DNA of 23,526 nucleotides from positions 1-23,526 of the forward strand of contig UQZJ01000023.1 in assembly GCA_900545495.1 (NCBI GenBank), in the 5' to 3' direction. The notes below the pieces were generated by a model, which made no database searches, had not been told where the DNA came from, and was given only the letters and a program-made list of their open reading frames with translations. Within the stretch, counting starts at the first letter, position 1, and the number at the start of each line of letters is the position of its first letter. Positions 16,112 to 23,526 of this stretch are shown in pieces. The stretch is from an uncultured Eubacteriales bacterium (GTDB lineage: Bacteria > Bacillota > Clostridia > Oscillospirales > Oscillospiraceae). A program made the position numbers and the translations under genes.

Positions 16112-17038
16112 ATGGAAATATTAAAAACCGCGTTGCCGTATGTGATATCCGGCATATCGGTGGGCGGGCAATACGCGCTGATCGCCATCGGCTATACCAT
16201 GGTATACGGCATATTGCGGCTCATCAACTTTGCCCACGGCGATGTGTTCATGGTGGCGGGACTGATGATGGTCTACTTTACGACATGGATGCCGCTGTAT
16301 CTGGCGATCCCACTGATGATCGCGGCGACGGTGCTGCTGGGCTTTCTGATCGAGCGCGTGGCCTATAAGCCGCTGCGTACTGCGCCCCGTATGTCGGTGA
16401 TGATCTCCGCCATCGGCGTCAGCTATTTTATTCAGAACATGGCGCTGTACATCACCGGCGGCCTGAATAAAAACTATCCCGCCATCCCGTGGATCTCCGA
16501 CCCGGTGCGGCTGTTCGGTATGGAGACGTCCCGCGTGACAGTCATCACGCCGTTTCTGACCATCGCGCTGGTGATCGCGCTGGTGCTGCTCATCAACCAC
16601 ACCAAGATCGGCATGGCCATGCGGGCCGTGTCCGTGGACTTTGAAACGGCGCAGCTGATGGGCATCAAGATCAACAGCGTGATTTCCGCCACCTTCATTA
16701 TCGGTACGTTTCTGGCGGCCGTCGGATCGGTGCTGTTTTTCACCAACTTCCCCGGCGTGGTGCCTACGTCCGGCGCGATGCCCGGCCTGAAGGCGTTCGT
16801 GGCGGCGGTGTTCGGCGGCATCGGCTCCGTACCCGGCGCGGTGGTGGGCGCATTCATCATCGGTATCTGCGAGTCCGTGATCAAGGGTCTGGACACCATC
16901 CTGATGGCCAACGGCGCCATTACCGAGCAGGTGGGCTTTGCCACCTTCTCGGATGCATTCACCTTTGTGCTGCTGATCGTCATTTTGGTATTCAAGCCCA
17001 CCGGCCTGTTCGGTGAGAAGACCACCGACAAGGTGTAA
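16112..17038 (+). CDS. livH: Branched-chain amino-acid ABC transporter, permease LivH
   Basis: A 308-residue LivH-type inner-membrane permease with about eight hydrophobic segments. The start YVISGISVGGQYALIAIGYT and the segment MVYGILRLINFAHGDVFMVA are hallmark LivH sequences, as are RAVSVDFETAQLMGIKIN (the coupling-loop region contacting the ATPases) and the AVFGGIGSVPGAVVGAFIIG repeat near the end. GGGAGGG at 16099-16105 precedes ATG 16112. It forms the channel with LivM. The spacer of 187 bases to livJ holds the two hairpins above. Confidence 0.94.
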   Translation: MEILKTALPYVISGISVGGQYALIAIGYTMVYGILRLINFAHGDVFMVAGLMMVYFTTWMPLYLAIPLMIAATVLLGFLIERVAYKPLRTAPRMSVMISAIGVSYFIQNMALYITGGLNKNYPAIPWISDPVRLFGMETSRVTVITPFLTIALVIALVLLINHTKIGMAMRAVSVDFETAQLMGIKINSVISATFIIGTFLAAVGSVLFFTNFPGVVPTSGAMPGLKAFVAAVFGGIGSVPGAVVGAFIIGICESVIKGLDTILMANGAITEQVGFATFSDAFTFVLLIVILVFKPTGLFGEKTTDKV

Positions 17039-17050
17039 AGGGGTGGGAAT

Positions 17051-18223
17051 ATGATATTGGAAAAGAAAAAAGACGTCCGTAAGACGTTTATCTCGCTGGT
17101 GGCGGTGGCACTGTTTCTGGCGCTGGTTCTGGTGCTGGATCAGGTCATCAAGCCCAGCAATAAGATGTATATGCTGCTGACGGTGCTGCAAAAAGGCTCT
17201 GTGTACGCGCTGGCGGCGGTGTCCATGAACCTGCTGAACGGCTTTACCGGCCTGTTCTCGCTGGGTCACGCCGGGTTTATGGTGATCGGCGCGTATACAT
17301 ACGCTATTTTCTCCATCCCCGCCGCCTCCCGCGACACGGTGTATCAGTACTATGACGCGGCCATCCGCATTTCCTTCCCGGAGATGCTGGGCAACGCCCT
17401 GGGCGGCTTCGGCACGGTGCTGGGCGTGATCCTCTGCGTGCTGCTGGCGGGACTGGTAGCGTCGCTGTTCGCCTATCTCATCGGCCTGCCGGTGCTGCGG
17501 CTGAAGAGCGACTATCTGGCCATTGCCACGCTGGGCTTTGCGGAGATCATCCGCTCCATCCTTCAGTGGGGCAAGCTGGGGCCTGTGACAAACGGCTCCA
17601 ATATGCTCAAGAGCTTTACCCGCATCAGCAACTTCAAGATCGGGACGTTCAGCCTGTCCACCTTCGTGCCGGTGCTGATCGCGGTGGTCTCCATCGGACT
17701 GATCGTGATGCTGGTGAACTCCACCTACGGCCGCGCCTTTAAGGCCATCCGCGACGACGAGGTGGCGGCGGAGGCCATGGGTATCAATCTGGCCAAGCAC
17801 AAGATGATCTCCTTTGTGGTCAGCTCCTTCTTCGCCGGTGTGTCCGGTGCCACCATGGCCATGGTGCTGTCCATTGCGCAGGCCAACAACTACAAGGTGG
17901 CCATGACCTACGAGATCTTGCTGATGGTGGTGCTGGGCGGCATCGGCTCCATCTCCGGCTCTGTCATCGGTTCGCTGCTGTTCGTGGCGACCTCCGAGTG
18001 GTGGCTGCGCGGTCTGGATTCCGGCAAGTTCCTGGGCATCTCGGCCCCCGGCGTGTTCCGCAACGGCTTCCGTCTGGTGGTGTTCTCCATCGTCATCATG
18101 GTGGTGGTGCTGTTCTTCCGCAAGGGCATCATGGGCGACAGGGAGCTGCCGCAGGTGATCGACGGGTGGCGGAAAAAGCTTCGGGCTAAAAAGACCGCAA
18201 AACAGGAGGTGACGTCCGAATGA
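17051..18223 (+). CDS. livM: Branched-chain amino-acid ABC transporter, permease LivM
   Basis: A 390-residue LivM-type permease with about ten membrane segments. Recognisable parts are SVYALAAVSMNLLNGFTGLF followed by SLGHAGFMVIGAYTYAI, the LKSDYLAIATLGFAEIIR block, the coupling loop AFKAIRDDEVAAEAMGINL and LLMVVLGGIGSISGSVIGS. It starts 12 bases after livH (AAAGGGGTGGG as ribosome-binding site). Its TGA overlaps the start of livG by four bases (ATGA), so translation is coupled. Length is slightly above average, mainly from the N-terminal leader and the periplasmic loop near residues 90-120. Confidence 0.94.
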   Translation: MILEKKKDVRKTFISLVAVALFLALVLVLDQVIKPSNKMYMLLTVLQKGSVYALAAVSMNLLNGFTGLFSLGHAGFMVIGAYTYAIFSIPAASRDTVYQYYDAAIRISFPEMLGNALGGFGTVLGVILCVLLAGLVASLFAYLIGLPVLRLKSDYLAIATLGFAEIIRSILQWGKLGPVTNGSNMLKSFTRISNFKIGTFSLSTFVPVLIAVVSIGLIVMLVNSTYGRAFKAIRDDEVAAEAMGINLAKHKMISFVVSSFFAGVSGATMAMVLSIAQANNYKVAMTYEILLMVVLGGIGSISGSVIGSLLFVATSEWWLRGLDSGKFLGISAPGVFRNGFRLVVFSIVIMVVVLFFRKGIMGDRELPQVIDGWRKKLRAKKTAKQEVTSE

Positions 18224-19161
18224 GCAAGAATATTCTGTCTGTGGAGAACGTCACCATGCAGTTTGGCGGCGTGGTGGCTGTGGACGATCTGGCGCTGACG
18301 GTCAACGAGGGCGAGATCGTGGCGCTGATCGGGCCTAACGGCGCCGGCAAGACCACCGCCTTCAACGTAATCACCGGTGTGTATGCGCCTACCAACGGCC
18401 GGGTGTGCTTTGACGGAACGTGTATCGTGCGGAATCACCCCTCCGGGAAAATGAAAAAGCTCTATAAGGGCAGCCGCGCCGATATGTACACCGCCCGCTT
18501 TGCACCGGAGGAGCCGCTGGAGGACGAGGCGCTGAAGGCGTGGAAGGAGGGGCAGCGGGCGCTGGATCCCTACGCCTTTACCAACCGCGTGCTATCGCCT
18601 ACGCCGGACAAGATCACGGCGCTGGGCATGGCCCGCACCTTTCAGAATATCCGGTTGTGGAAAACGCAGACCGTGTTTGACAACGTGCTGATCGCCAAGC
18701 ATTTGCGGCGCACCAGCAATATGTTCTCCGCCACGTTCCATGCCAACGGCAAGGAGGAGGCGCGGCAGCGGGCGGAGGTGCTGGAGCTGCTGCGGGTGGT
18801 CGGACTGGAGGATGTGAAGGACGAGCTGGCTACCAGCCTGCCCTACGGCAAGCAGCGGCGGCTGGAGATCGCCCGCGCACTGGCCACCGATCCGACACTG
18901 CTGCTGCTGGATGAGCCGGCTGCCGGTATGAATCCGCAGGAGACGCTGGAGCTGGCGAGCTTCATCCGCGAGATCCGGGATCATTTCCAAAAGACCATCC
19001 TGCTCATCGAGCACCACATGGATCTGGTCATGGGCATTGCCGACCGCATCTATGTGCTGGACTTCGGAAAGCTCATCGCACAGGGTACGCCGGAGGAGAT
19101 CCAAAACAACGCGCGCGTCATCGACGCTTATCTGGGGGTGGCAGACGATGCTGAAGATTAA
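18220..19161 (+). CDS. livG: Branched-chain amino-acid ABC transporter, ATPase LivG (with insertion)
   Basis: A 313-residue ABC ATPase of the LivG type. It has Walker A GPNGAGKT at 38-45, the Q-loop region ARTFQNIRLW, the LivG-style signature LPYGKQRRLEIARAL, Walker B LLLLDEPAAGMN and the H-loop LLIEHHMDLVM. E. coli LivG has 255 residues. Here FQNIRLW begins at residue 141 instead of about 86, because roughly 55 residues are inserted between FDG (64-66) and DKITALG (130-136). The insert is charged (GKMKKLYKGSRADMYTARF, then EEPLEDEALKAWKEGQRALD). The reading frame is intact and flanking codon use is the same, so it is not a frameshift. The last 14 bases overlap livF. Confidence 0.94.
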   Translation: MSKNILSVENVTMQFGGVVAVDDLALTVNEGEIVALIGPNGAGKTTAFNVITGVYAPTNGRVCFDGTCIVRNHPSGKMKKLYKGSRADMYTARFAPEEPLEDEALKAWKEGQRALDPYAFTNRVLSPTPDKITALGMARTFQNIRLWKTQTVFDNVLIAKHLRRTSNMFSATFHANGKEEARQRAEVLELLRVVGLEDVKDELATSLPYGKQRRLEIARALATDPTLLLLDEPAAGMNPQETLELASFIREIRDHFQKTILLIEHHMDLVMGIADRIYVLDFGKLIAQGTPEEIQNNARVIDAYLGVADDAED

Positions 19162-19858
19162 AGACCTGCATGTGTCCTACGGCGGCATCAAGGCGCTGCG
19201 GGGCGTAGATCTGGAGGTTCCGGACGGTAAGATCGTCACGCTGATCGGTGCCAACGGCGCGGGCAAGTCCACCACGCTGCGCACCATTTCTGGCCTGGTA
19301 AAGGCGGAAAGCGGCTCTATCACCTACGATGGGAAGGAGCTGCTGGGACTGTCCATCAACAAAATACTGGAGCAGGGCATCGCCCAGTCCCCGGAGGGGC
19401 GGCGGGTGTTCCCCAATCTGACGGTGCTGGAAAACCTGAAGATCGGCGCGTATCTGCGTAAGGACCGGGACGGCATCGAAAAGGACGTCCGCTGGATCTA
19501 CGAGCTGTTTCCCCGGCTGGAGGAGCGGCACTGGCAGCCGGCCGGTACGCTGTCCGGCGGCGAGCAGCAGATGCTGGCCGTTGGCCGGGCGCTGATGAGC
19601 CGCCCCAAGCTGCTGATGATGGATGAGCCGTCGCTGGGTCTGGCACCGCTGGTGGTGCAGGGCATCTTCGACATCATCCGCACCATCAACCAGCAGGGCG
19701 TGACGGTGCTGCTTATCGAGCAGAACGCCAACATGGCGCTGAAGATCGCGGACTACGCCTATGTGCTGGAGACAGGGTGCATCACCAAGTCCGGCACCGG
19801 CGCGGCGCTGCTGGCCGACGAGTCCATAAAAGAGGCCTATCTGGGCAAGAGAAAATAA
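19148..19858 (+). CDS. livF: Branched-chain amino-acid ABC transporter, ATPase LivF
   Basis: A 236-residue LivF-type ATPase. It has Walker A GANGAGKS, the LivF-typical SPEGRRVFPNLTVLENLKIG, the signature LSGGEQQMLAVGRALM, Walker B LLMMDEPSLGLAP and the H-loop VLLIEQNANMALKIAD. ATG 19148 starts inside the end of livG (overlap of 14 bases), giving a protein of the normal size; the open frame upstream is only an overlap with livG. It is the last liv gene, followed at once by a bidirectional terminator. Confidence 0.95.
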   Translation: MLKIKDLHVSYGGIKALRGVDLEVPDGKIVTLIGANGAGKSTTLRTISGLVKAESGSITYDGKELLGLSINKILEQGIAQSPEGRRVFPNLTVLENLKIGAYLRKDRDGIEKDVRWIYELFPRLEERHWQPAGTLSGGEQQMLAVGRALMSRPKLLMMDEPSLGLAPLVVQGIFDIIRTINQQGVTVLLIEQNANMALKIADYAYVLETGCITKSGTGAALLADESIKEAYLGKRK

Positions 19859-19892
19859 AAAAATCCTGCGGCACACGCCGCAGGATTTTTTT
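19857..19892. terminator. Bidirectional terminator between livF and mrp
   Basis: An A run, the stem ATCCTGCGGC, an ACAC loop, its complement and seven T (19886-19892). The A and T runs on both sides make it work for livF and for the convergent mrp. Confidence 0.93.
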
Positions 19893-19905
19893 GCTTTGCG
19901 GGAAT

Positions 19906-20733
19906 TTACTTCTTGAGGATGGCGTCCACCACGCCGTCCAGCCAGTGACCCTGGAACTGCTCAATGGCGCCGTCGTCCGTCAGCTTGGCCAGCTGGGGGT
20001 CGATGGGCATCTTGGCCAGCAGGGGCAGGCCGTACTCCTTGGCGGCCTCCTCGGTCTTGCCCTCGCCGAAGATATAGAGCTTCTTGCCGCAGTCGGGGCA
20101 CTCCACATAGCTCATGTTCTCCACCAGACCGACGATGGGGATGTTCATCATCTGTGCCATCTTCACGGCCTTCTGCACCACCATGGACACCAGCTCCTGC
20201 GGAGAGGCCACGATGATGACGCCGTCCACCGGCAGGGTCTGGAACACATTGAGGGCCACATCGCCGGTGCCGGGAGGCATATCCACGAACATATAGTCCA
20301 CGTCGTTCCACAGCACATCGCCCCAGAACTGCTGCACCACGCCGCCGATGACGGGGCCGCGCCAGATGACGGGGTCCGTCTCATGCTCCAGCAGCAGGTT
20401 CACGGACATCAGCTGGATGCCAGTAGCGGTGGTGACGGGAACAATGGCGTCGCCCTGCGCCATGGCGCGGCCGTGGATGCCGAAGGCCTTGGGGATGGAG
20501 GGGCCGGTGACATCAGCGTCCAGAATGGCGACATTGTAGCCCTCCCGGCGGACAGCTACCGCCAGCTGGCTGGTGACCATGGATTTGCCGACGCCGCCCT
20601 TGCCGGACACCACGCCGTAGACCTTGCCGACGCGGCAGCCGTCGCGCAGGGGCTTGATCTGGAAGGGACTTTCGTTCTTGCGGTCTGCGCAGTTCTCGGT
20701 GCAGCTGCCGCAATCGTGGGTGCATTCGCTCAT
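19906..20733 (-). CDS. Mrp/NBP35-family iron-sulfur carrier ATPase
   Basis: A 275-residue P-loop protein of the Mrp/ApbC/NBP35 family, which binds and hands over [4Fe-4S] clusters. The deviant Walker motif GKGGVGKS is at residues 44-51, followed by DADVTGPSIPKAFG, and DMPPGTGDVALN is the Walker B/switch region. An N-terminal four-cysteine cluster (C4, C8, C11, C15) replaces the MIP18-like domain found in some Mrp proteins. The conserved cluster-bridging pair lies in YVECPDCGKKLYIFGEG. ATG 20733 has AAAAGGAGA at 20741-20749 (minus strand). It is the last gene of the minus operon, 27 bases after the zinc-ribbon gene. Which apoproteins receive the cluster is not shown. Confidence 0.9.
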   Translation of the reverse strand: MSECTHDCGSCTENCADRKNESPFQIKPLRDGCRVGKVYGVVSGKGGVGKSMVTSQLAVAVRREGYNVAILDADVTGPSIPKAFGIHGRAMAQGDAIVPVTTATGIQLMSVNLLLEHETDPVIWRGPVIGGVVQQFWGDVLWNDVDYMFVDMPPGTGDVALNVFQTLPVDGVIIVASPQELVSMVVQKAVKMAQMMNIPIVGLVENMSYVECPDCGKKLYIFGEGKTEEAAKEYGLPLLAKMPIDPQLAKLTDDGAIEQFQGHWLDGVVDAILKK

Positions 20734-20760
20734 AGTTGCTTCTCCTTTTATACTATATAC

Positions 20761-21072
20761 TTACAATTCGTCCGCCCCGGTGTAGGTGTGACCACAGAGG
20801 GGGCATTTGGGGTAGTCGAAGTCGTGGCAAAAGCCACAGGCGGGGCACGTCCGTTGGTGCAAGTCAGGGTCATTACCGTCGCGGCGCACTGCGCCGCCGG
20901 TGAAAAATTCCAGCTTGCCGCAGGCGGGGCAGGCCATGACGGACACCTCCAGCGCACCGGCCATCAGATTGGGCAGATCACCGAAAAGGCAACTCGTTTT
21001 TCCCAACTGAAGCTTGTCCCGTCCGGCAAAGCGCATAGGTGTGCCGCAGCGGAGACAGTTGAAATCGGGCAT
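20761..21072 (-). CDS. Multi-CxxC zinc-ribbon protein, function unknown
   Basis: A 103-residue protein with four CxxC pairs: C6/C9 (NCLRCG), C48/C51 (CPACGKLEFF), C76/C79 (CPACGFC) and C90/C93 (CPLCG), plus C28 and C82. This makes at least two zinc ribbons. Between the first and second pairs is a segment, FAGRDKLQLGKTSCLFGDLP, that I have seen in similar small Firmicutes proteins of unknown role. ATG 21072 is chosen because AAAGGAGT precedes it (21078-21085, minus strand); the frame runs further upstream without support. It sits between a YhaN-like ATPase and Mrp, so the operon links zinc- and iron-sulfur-binding proteins with a DNA-repair-like ATPase. Cluster instead of zinc binding cannot be excluded. 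Confidence 0.82.
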   Translation of the reverse strand: MPDFNCLRCGTPMRFAGRDKLQLGKTSCLFGDLPNLMAGALEVSVMACPACGKLEFFTGGAVRRDGNDPDLHQRTCPACGFCHDFDYPKCPLCGHTYTGADEL

Positions 21073-21102
21073 AGGAAACTCCTTTCCGCACAGTATATTA
21101 TA

Positions 21103-21112
21103 TGGTATACCA
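21103..21112. repeat. Palindrome with AT-rich motif before the zinc-ribbon gene
   Basis: TGGTATACCA is a perfect 10-bp palindrome in the 62-base spacer between the ATPase stop and the zinc-ribbon start. Together with the adjoining GTATATTATA it resembles the sequence at 23344-23362 just ahead of the ATPase start. Confidence 0.4.
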
Positions 21113-21134
21113 CGTTCCGCGCCGTTTTGCAAGG

Positions 21135-23324
21135 TCACAGGCGGATGACGCTGACGTTTTCCCGTCCCTGCAGATACGCCCGCTCCCGATCGTGGCAGGT
21201 AAACAGCAGGATCTGCCGGTTCCGGCTCTCGGCGAGCAGATAATCCAGCGCCGCGAGGAGCCGGTCGTCGTCGAAGGTCACCAGCGCGTCGTCAAGGATA
21301 AGGGGAACGTGCTTCTCCGCGGGCAGCACCATGTCGCAGATGGCGAGGCGAACCGCCAGATACAGCTGGTCGGCGGCGCCCTGACTGAGCTGCTGGATGC
21401 TGCGGCTCATGGGGTCGCCGGCGGCCTCCGCGGAGAGGGACAGGTCGCTGCTCAGCAGTACCTTGTCGTATTTCCCTGCGGTGAGCGCGGCGAAGATCTC
21501 CGCCGCCCGTGCGCCCAGTGCGGGAGAAAAGCGGTTTTGCAGAGTGGTGTTGGCCTGCTCCAGCGCCGTCATAGCCAGCGCGATGGCATCGTATTCCTCT
21601 TGGAGCCGAGCCAGCTCCTCCTGCTTCTGCGATAGCTGCGCAGTCAGATCGCTGCTGCTGTCCAGCGCCCGGATGCGGCCTAACAGCGTATCATAGCGGC
21701 GGCGCGCCTCCGTCAGTGCCTGCTGCGCCTGTGCCAGCGCCTCTGTGACATCCTCTGCCGTGTCGGGGGTGATGGCCGCGGCGGGCTGTGACAGCTCTGC
21801 CTCCGTCAGCTGTCCGCGCAGGGCGTCCCGGTAGAGAGCGGCCTCCCGCGCCTCCTGCAGCGCGGCGGCCAACGCGTTTCTGCGGCGGCGCATCTCCGCC
21901 AGCGCGGTCTGTGCATCGGACAGGCCGGCGGCCTCCGGAGCGAAGCGGCGCACCTGCGCCAGCAGGGCCGTCAGTCGTGCGCGGCAGGCGTCCTCTGCGT
22001 TGTCGGCGAGGGCTTGGGCGCGTCGAGCGGTCTCGGCGTTGTCCGCCGCCTGTCGGCACAGGGGGAGGTATTCCGCGATCTGCTTCTCCAGCGCGGCGCG
22101 CTGGCGCGCCGCCAGAGCATGACCCTCGCGGATGGCGCGGCGGCGCAGGAAAACGGAAAATGTGGTGAGCCCGGCTGCCAGCGCCGACATACCGGCGAAA
22201 ATCCAGCACTGGGGCGAGGCGTTGCGGAACAGTACGGTCAGCACGGCGCAGATGACCAGCAGCACGGCGTCGGCAATGGGCAGGAAAAGGGACGGGGCCT
22301 TGCCGGGGGTGATGGCATCGGCGCGGCGCTCCAGCGCCGCCGCGTCGTCGGGATAGAGGGGGTGCGCCTCCCACGCGGCGCGGGTATCCTCGGCAGCGCG
22401 GCGGGTATCCTCGGCGGCGCGGCGTTTTTCCGCTAGAGAGGACAGCTCCGGGGGCAGGGCTGCCGCCTGCCCCTCCAGCAGCGACAGTGCGGCATCCTCC
22501 GGCAGGGCGGCAGCCGCATGGGTCAAAGCATCGGCGCGACGCTGGGCGTCCTCCGCCGCCTGCGCCGCGTCACGGTAGGCGTTGACCCGCTCCTGCCGCT
22601 GCTGCGCCTGCTGCTGTGTGGCCTGTCGTTGGAGTGCGGCGACGCGGCGCTCCAGCGCGTCTGTCTCCTCCTGCGCCTGCCCAGCCTGCTGCTGCAAGGC
22701 GTCCACCTCCCGCAAGGTCTCCTGCAGTTGGTCGATCTCCCGCTCCAGCACGGGGATCTGGCCGGTGGTGCGGTTGCTCCGGCGGCGGTTCAGCTGTTTT
22801 TTCAATCGCTCGTAGGACTCAGTATAGGAGGCGTCCTCCTCGCCGGTAGTGATCAGGGCGGAGATGCGGCGCTCCAGCTCAGTGTCATGCTGTACCGCCA
22901 GCGCATTTTGGCCAATAAAGGCGCTGCGCTCAAAGACCTCCCGAGGCACACCCAGCAGCTGCTCTCCCGCGTTCAGCGCGGTAAGTCCCTCCACGGGGGT
23001 GGCGGTGCCGGTGTAGGTGCAGGAGAATCCGCCCATAGGTGCGTTGGCACGGCGCGTGTTTCGCAGCAGGGTGCAGGCGCGGCCGTCCGCCAGCAAATCC
23101 ATCCGCCCTTGCATGGCGGCGCCGCTCCAAGGTGCATAGCGGTTCTTGTCGGCCAGCGGCCCGCGGTCGCGGGTGGACAGGCCGTAGAGCATGGTACAAA
23201 TAAAGGCGCTCCATGTGGATTTGCCGGATTCGTTGGGGGCGCAGATCAGATTCAGGCCGGGATGCAGGCGCAGCTCCTGCTGTTCCAGCCGGCCGAAGGT
23301 GGCGTTCAGGTAATGAAATTCCAC
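21135..23324 (-). CDS. YhaN-like SMC/RecN-type AAA ATPase with membrane hairpin
   Basis: A 729-residue ATPase with split-ABC layout. The N-terminal part has Walker A APNESGKST (29-37) and a Q-loop in FIGQNALAV (about 136-144). Long Ala/Gln/Arg/Glu-rich coiled coils cover about 165-335 and 394-590, and the C-terminal part has the signature-like LSQGAADQLYLAVRLAICD and Walker B VPLILDDALVTFDDDRLL. Two membrane helices (about 345-366 and 373-393) interrupt the coiled coil, as in B. subtilis YhaN-type proteins (963 residues there, so this one is short). GTG 23324 is the start, with AAAGGAGG at 23331-23338 (minus strand). Relatives act with a SbcD/Mre11-like nuclease in DNA-end processing; no such partner gene lies in this window. 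It is the first gene of the operon. Confidence 0.85.
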   Translation of the reverse strand: MEFHYLNATFGRLEQQELRLHPGLNLICAPNESGKSTWSAFICTMLYGLSTRDRGPLADKNRYAPWSGAAMQGRMDLLADGRACTLLRNTRRANAPMGGFSCTYTGTATPVEGLTALNAGEQLLGVPREVFERSAFIGQNALAVQHDTELERRISALITTGEEDASYTESYERLKKQLNRRRSNRTTGQIPVLEREIDQLQETLREVDALQQQAGQAQEETDALERRVAALQRQATQQQAQQRQERVNAYRDAAQAAEDAQRRADALTHAAAALPEDAALSLLEGQAAALPPELSSLAEKRRAAEDTRRAAEDTRAAWEAHPLYPDDAAALERRADAITPGKAPSLFLPIADAVLLVICAVLTVLFRNASPQCWIFAGMSALAAGLTTFSVFLRRRAIREGHALAARQRAALEKQIAEYLPLCRQAADNAETARRAQALADNAEDACRARLTALLAQVRRFAPEAAGLSDAQTALAEMRRRRNALAAALQEAREAALYRDALRGQLTEAELSQPAAAITPDTAEDVTEALAQAQQALTEARRRYDTLLGRIRALDSSSDLTAQLSQKQEELARLQEEYDAIALAMTALEQANTTLQNRFSPALGARAAEIFAALTAGKYDKVLLSSDLSLSAEAAGDPMSRSIQQLSQGAADQLYLAVRLAICDMVLPAEKHVPLILDDALVTFDDDRLLAALDYLLAESRNRQILLFTCHDRERAYLQGRENVSVIRL

Positions 23325-23364
23325 TGCGCGGCCTCCTTTCAGGGTATATTATATAATGGTATCG

Positions 23365-23393
23365 ATTATAGCACAGAGGACGAAAAATGTCAT
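23365..23393 (-). promoter_or_regulatory. Promoter of the ATPase-zinc-ribbon-mrp operon
   Basis: On the minus strand ATGACA (23388-23393), a 17-bp spacer and a perfect TATAAT (23365-23370) with an extended TGC. The start lies near 23358, about 35 bases before the GTG start codon. It is divergent to the promoter at 23439-23467. Confidence 0.75.
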
Positions 23394-23438
23394 CTGCGGG
23401 GTGATTAGAAAAAAACTGAAAAAAGAATAAAAAAAGTG

Positions 23439-23467
23439 TTGACAAATGGCTTCGACCGTAGTAAGAT
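23439..23467 (+). promoter_or_regulatory. Strong rightward promoter at the right edge
   Basis: A perfect TTGACA (23439-23444), a 17-bp spacer and TAAGAT (23462-23467), with an A-rich stretch upstream (23409-23435) that would act as an UP element. It drives transcription off the right end of the window. Confidence 0.75.
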
Positions 23468-23526
23468 ATCAACTGTTCCGCGTGGGACGTGTACCTTGTA
23501 AATTAAACAACGAACGAAACGAAAAG
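23468..23526 (+). other. Probable rRNA operon leader (incomplete at edge)
   Basis: After the promoter come a short stem GTTCC-GCGT-GGGAC (23475-23488) and then GTACCTTGTAAATTAAACAA (23491-23510). Sequences of the type ACCTTGAAAACTAAACAA are typical of the leader just before 16S rRNA in Firmicutes (antitermination/processing region). The mature 16S is not in the window, so this is an inference from the leader and the strong promoter. Confidence 0.5.

Noticed and set aside
19777..21243. 488-codon plus-strand open frame opposite mrp and the zinc-ribbon gene
   Set aside because: It runs through the bidirectional terminator and two well-supported genes, and its translation has no recognisable domain.

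Overview
The window looks like chromosomal DNA from a high-GC Clostridia, most likely an Oscillospiraceae gut anaerobe (Oscillibacter/Flavonifractor-like). The signs are strong AGGAGG ribosome-binding sites, extended -10 promoters of SigA type, GC-rich third codon positions, the Firmicutes order gdpP-rplI-dnaB followed by tilS-hpt-ftsH, an RNase J instead of an RNase E, and a complete liv branched-chain amino-acid transporter. Genus is inference. I see no phage, transposon, CRISPR array or tRNA.

Layout. (1) 1-3906, plus strand: a broken XRE-type regulator end runs in frame into an NfeD-like protein. It is followed by a 37-residue membrane peptide, an SPFH/stomatin-like protein, a DUF6440 protein, a small membrane protein, a small zinc-ribbon protein and a CorA-family divalent-cation channel. 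Short duplicated segments lie between these genes. (2) 3922-5930, minus strand: ribonuclease J with a good rho-independent terminator and a roughly 235-nt structured leader. (3) 6005-14428, plus strand: one long, tightly packed housekeeping cluster, gdpP (c-di-AMP phosphodiesterase), rplI, dnaB, tilS, hpt, lepB, ftsH, starting at a near-consensus promoter and ending at a strong terminator. (4) 14647-19892, plus strand: livJ-livH-livM-livG-livF with its own promoter, large stem-loops between livJ and livH, and a bidirectional terminator. (5) 19906-23393, minus strand: a YhaN-like SMC-type ATPase, a 103-residue multi-CxxC protein and an Mrp/NBP35 iron-sulfur carrier. (6) 23439-23526: a canonical promoter reading off the right edge into a leader that resembles the 5' leader of an rRNA operon; the window ends before any mature RNA.

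How the genes fit together. The NfeD/SPFH cluster is probably a membrane-microdomain or envelope-stress operon. The gdpP-ftsH cluster links c-di-AMP turnover, translation, replication, tRNA-Ile lysidine formation, purine salvage, signal-peptide cleavage and membrane proteolysis. The liv operon imports branched-chain amino acids. The right-hand minus-strand operon joins a DNA-repair-type ATPase with zinc and iron-sulfur proteins of less clear role.

I do not find a clear-cut new defence or mobile system. The most rewarding places to look are the left edge with its in-frame XRE/NfeD join, the overlooked 37-residue peptide, the duplicated intergenic segments at 2000-2967, the structured RNase J leader, the compound hairpin between livJ and livH, the large insertion in LivG, and the right-hand ATPase operon with repeated AT-rich motifs ahead of its genes.
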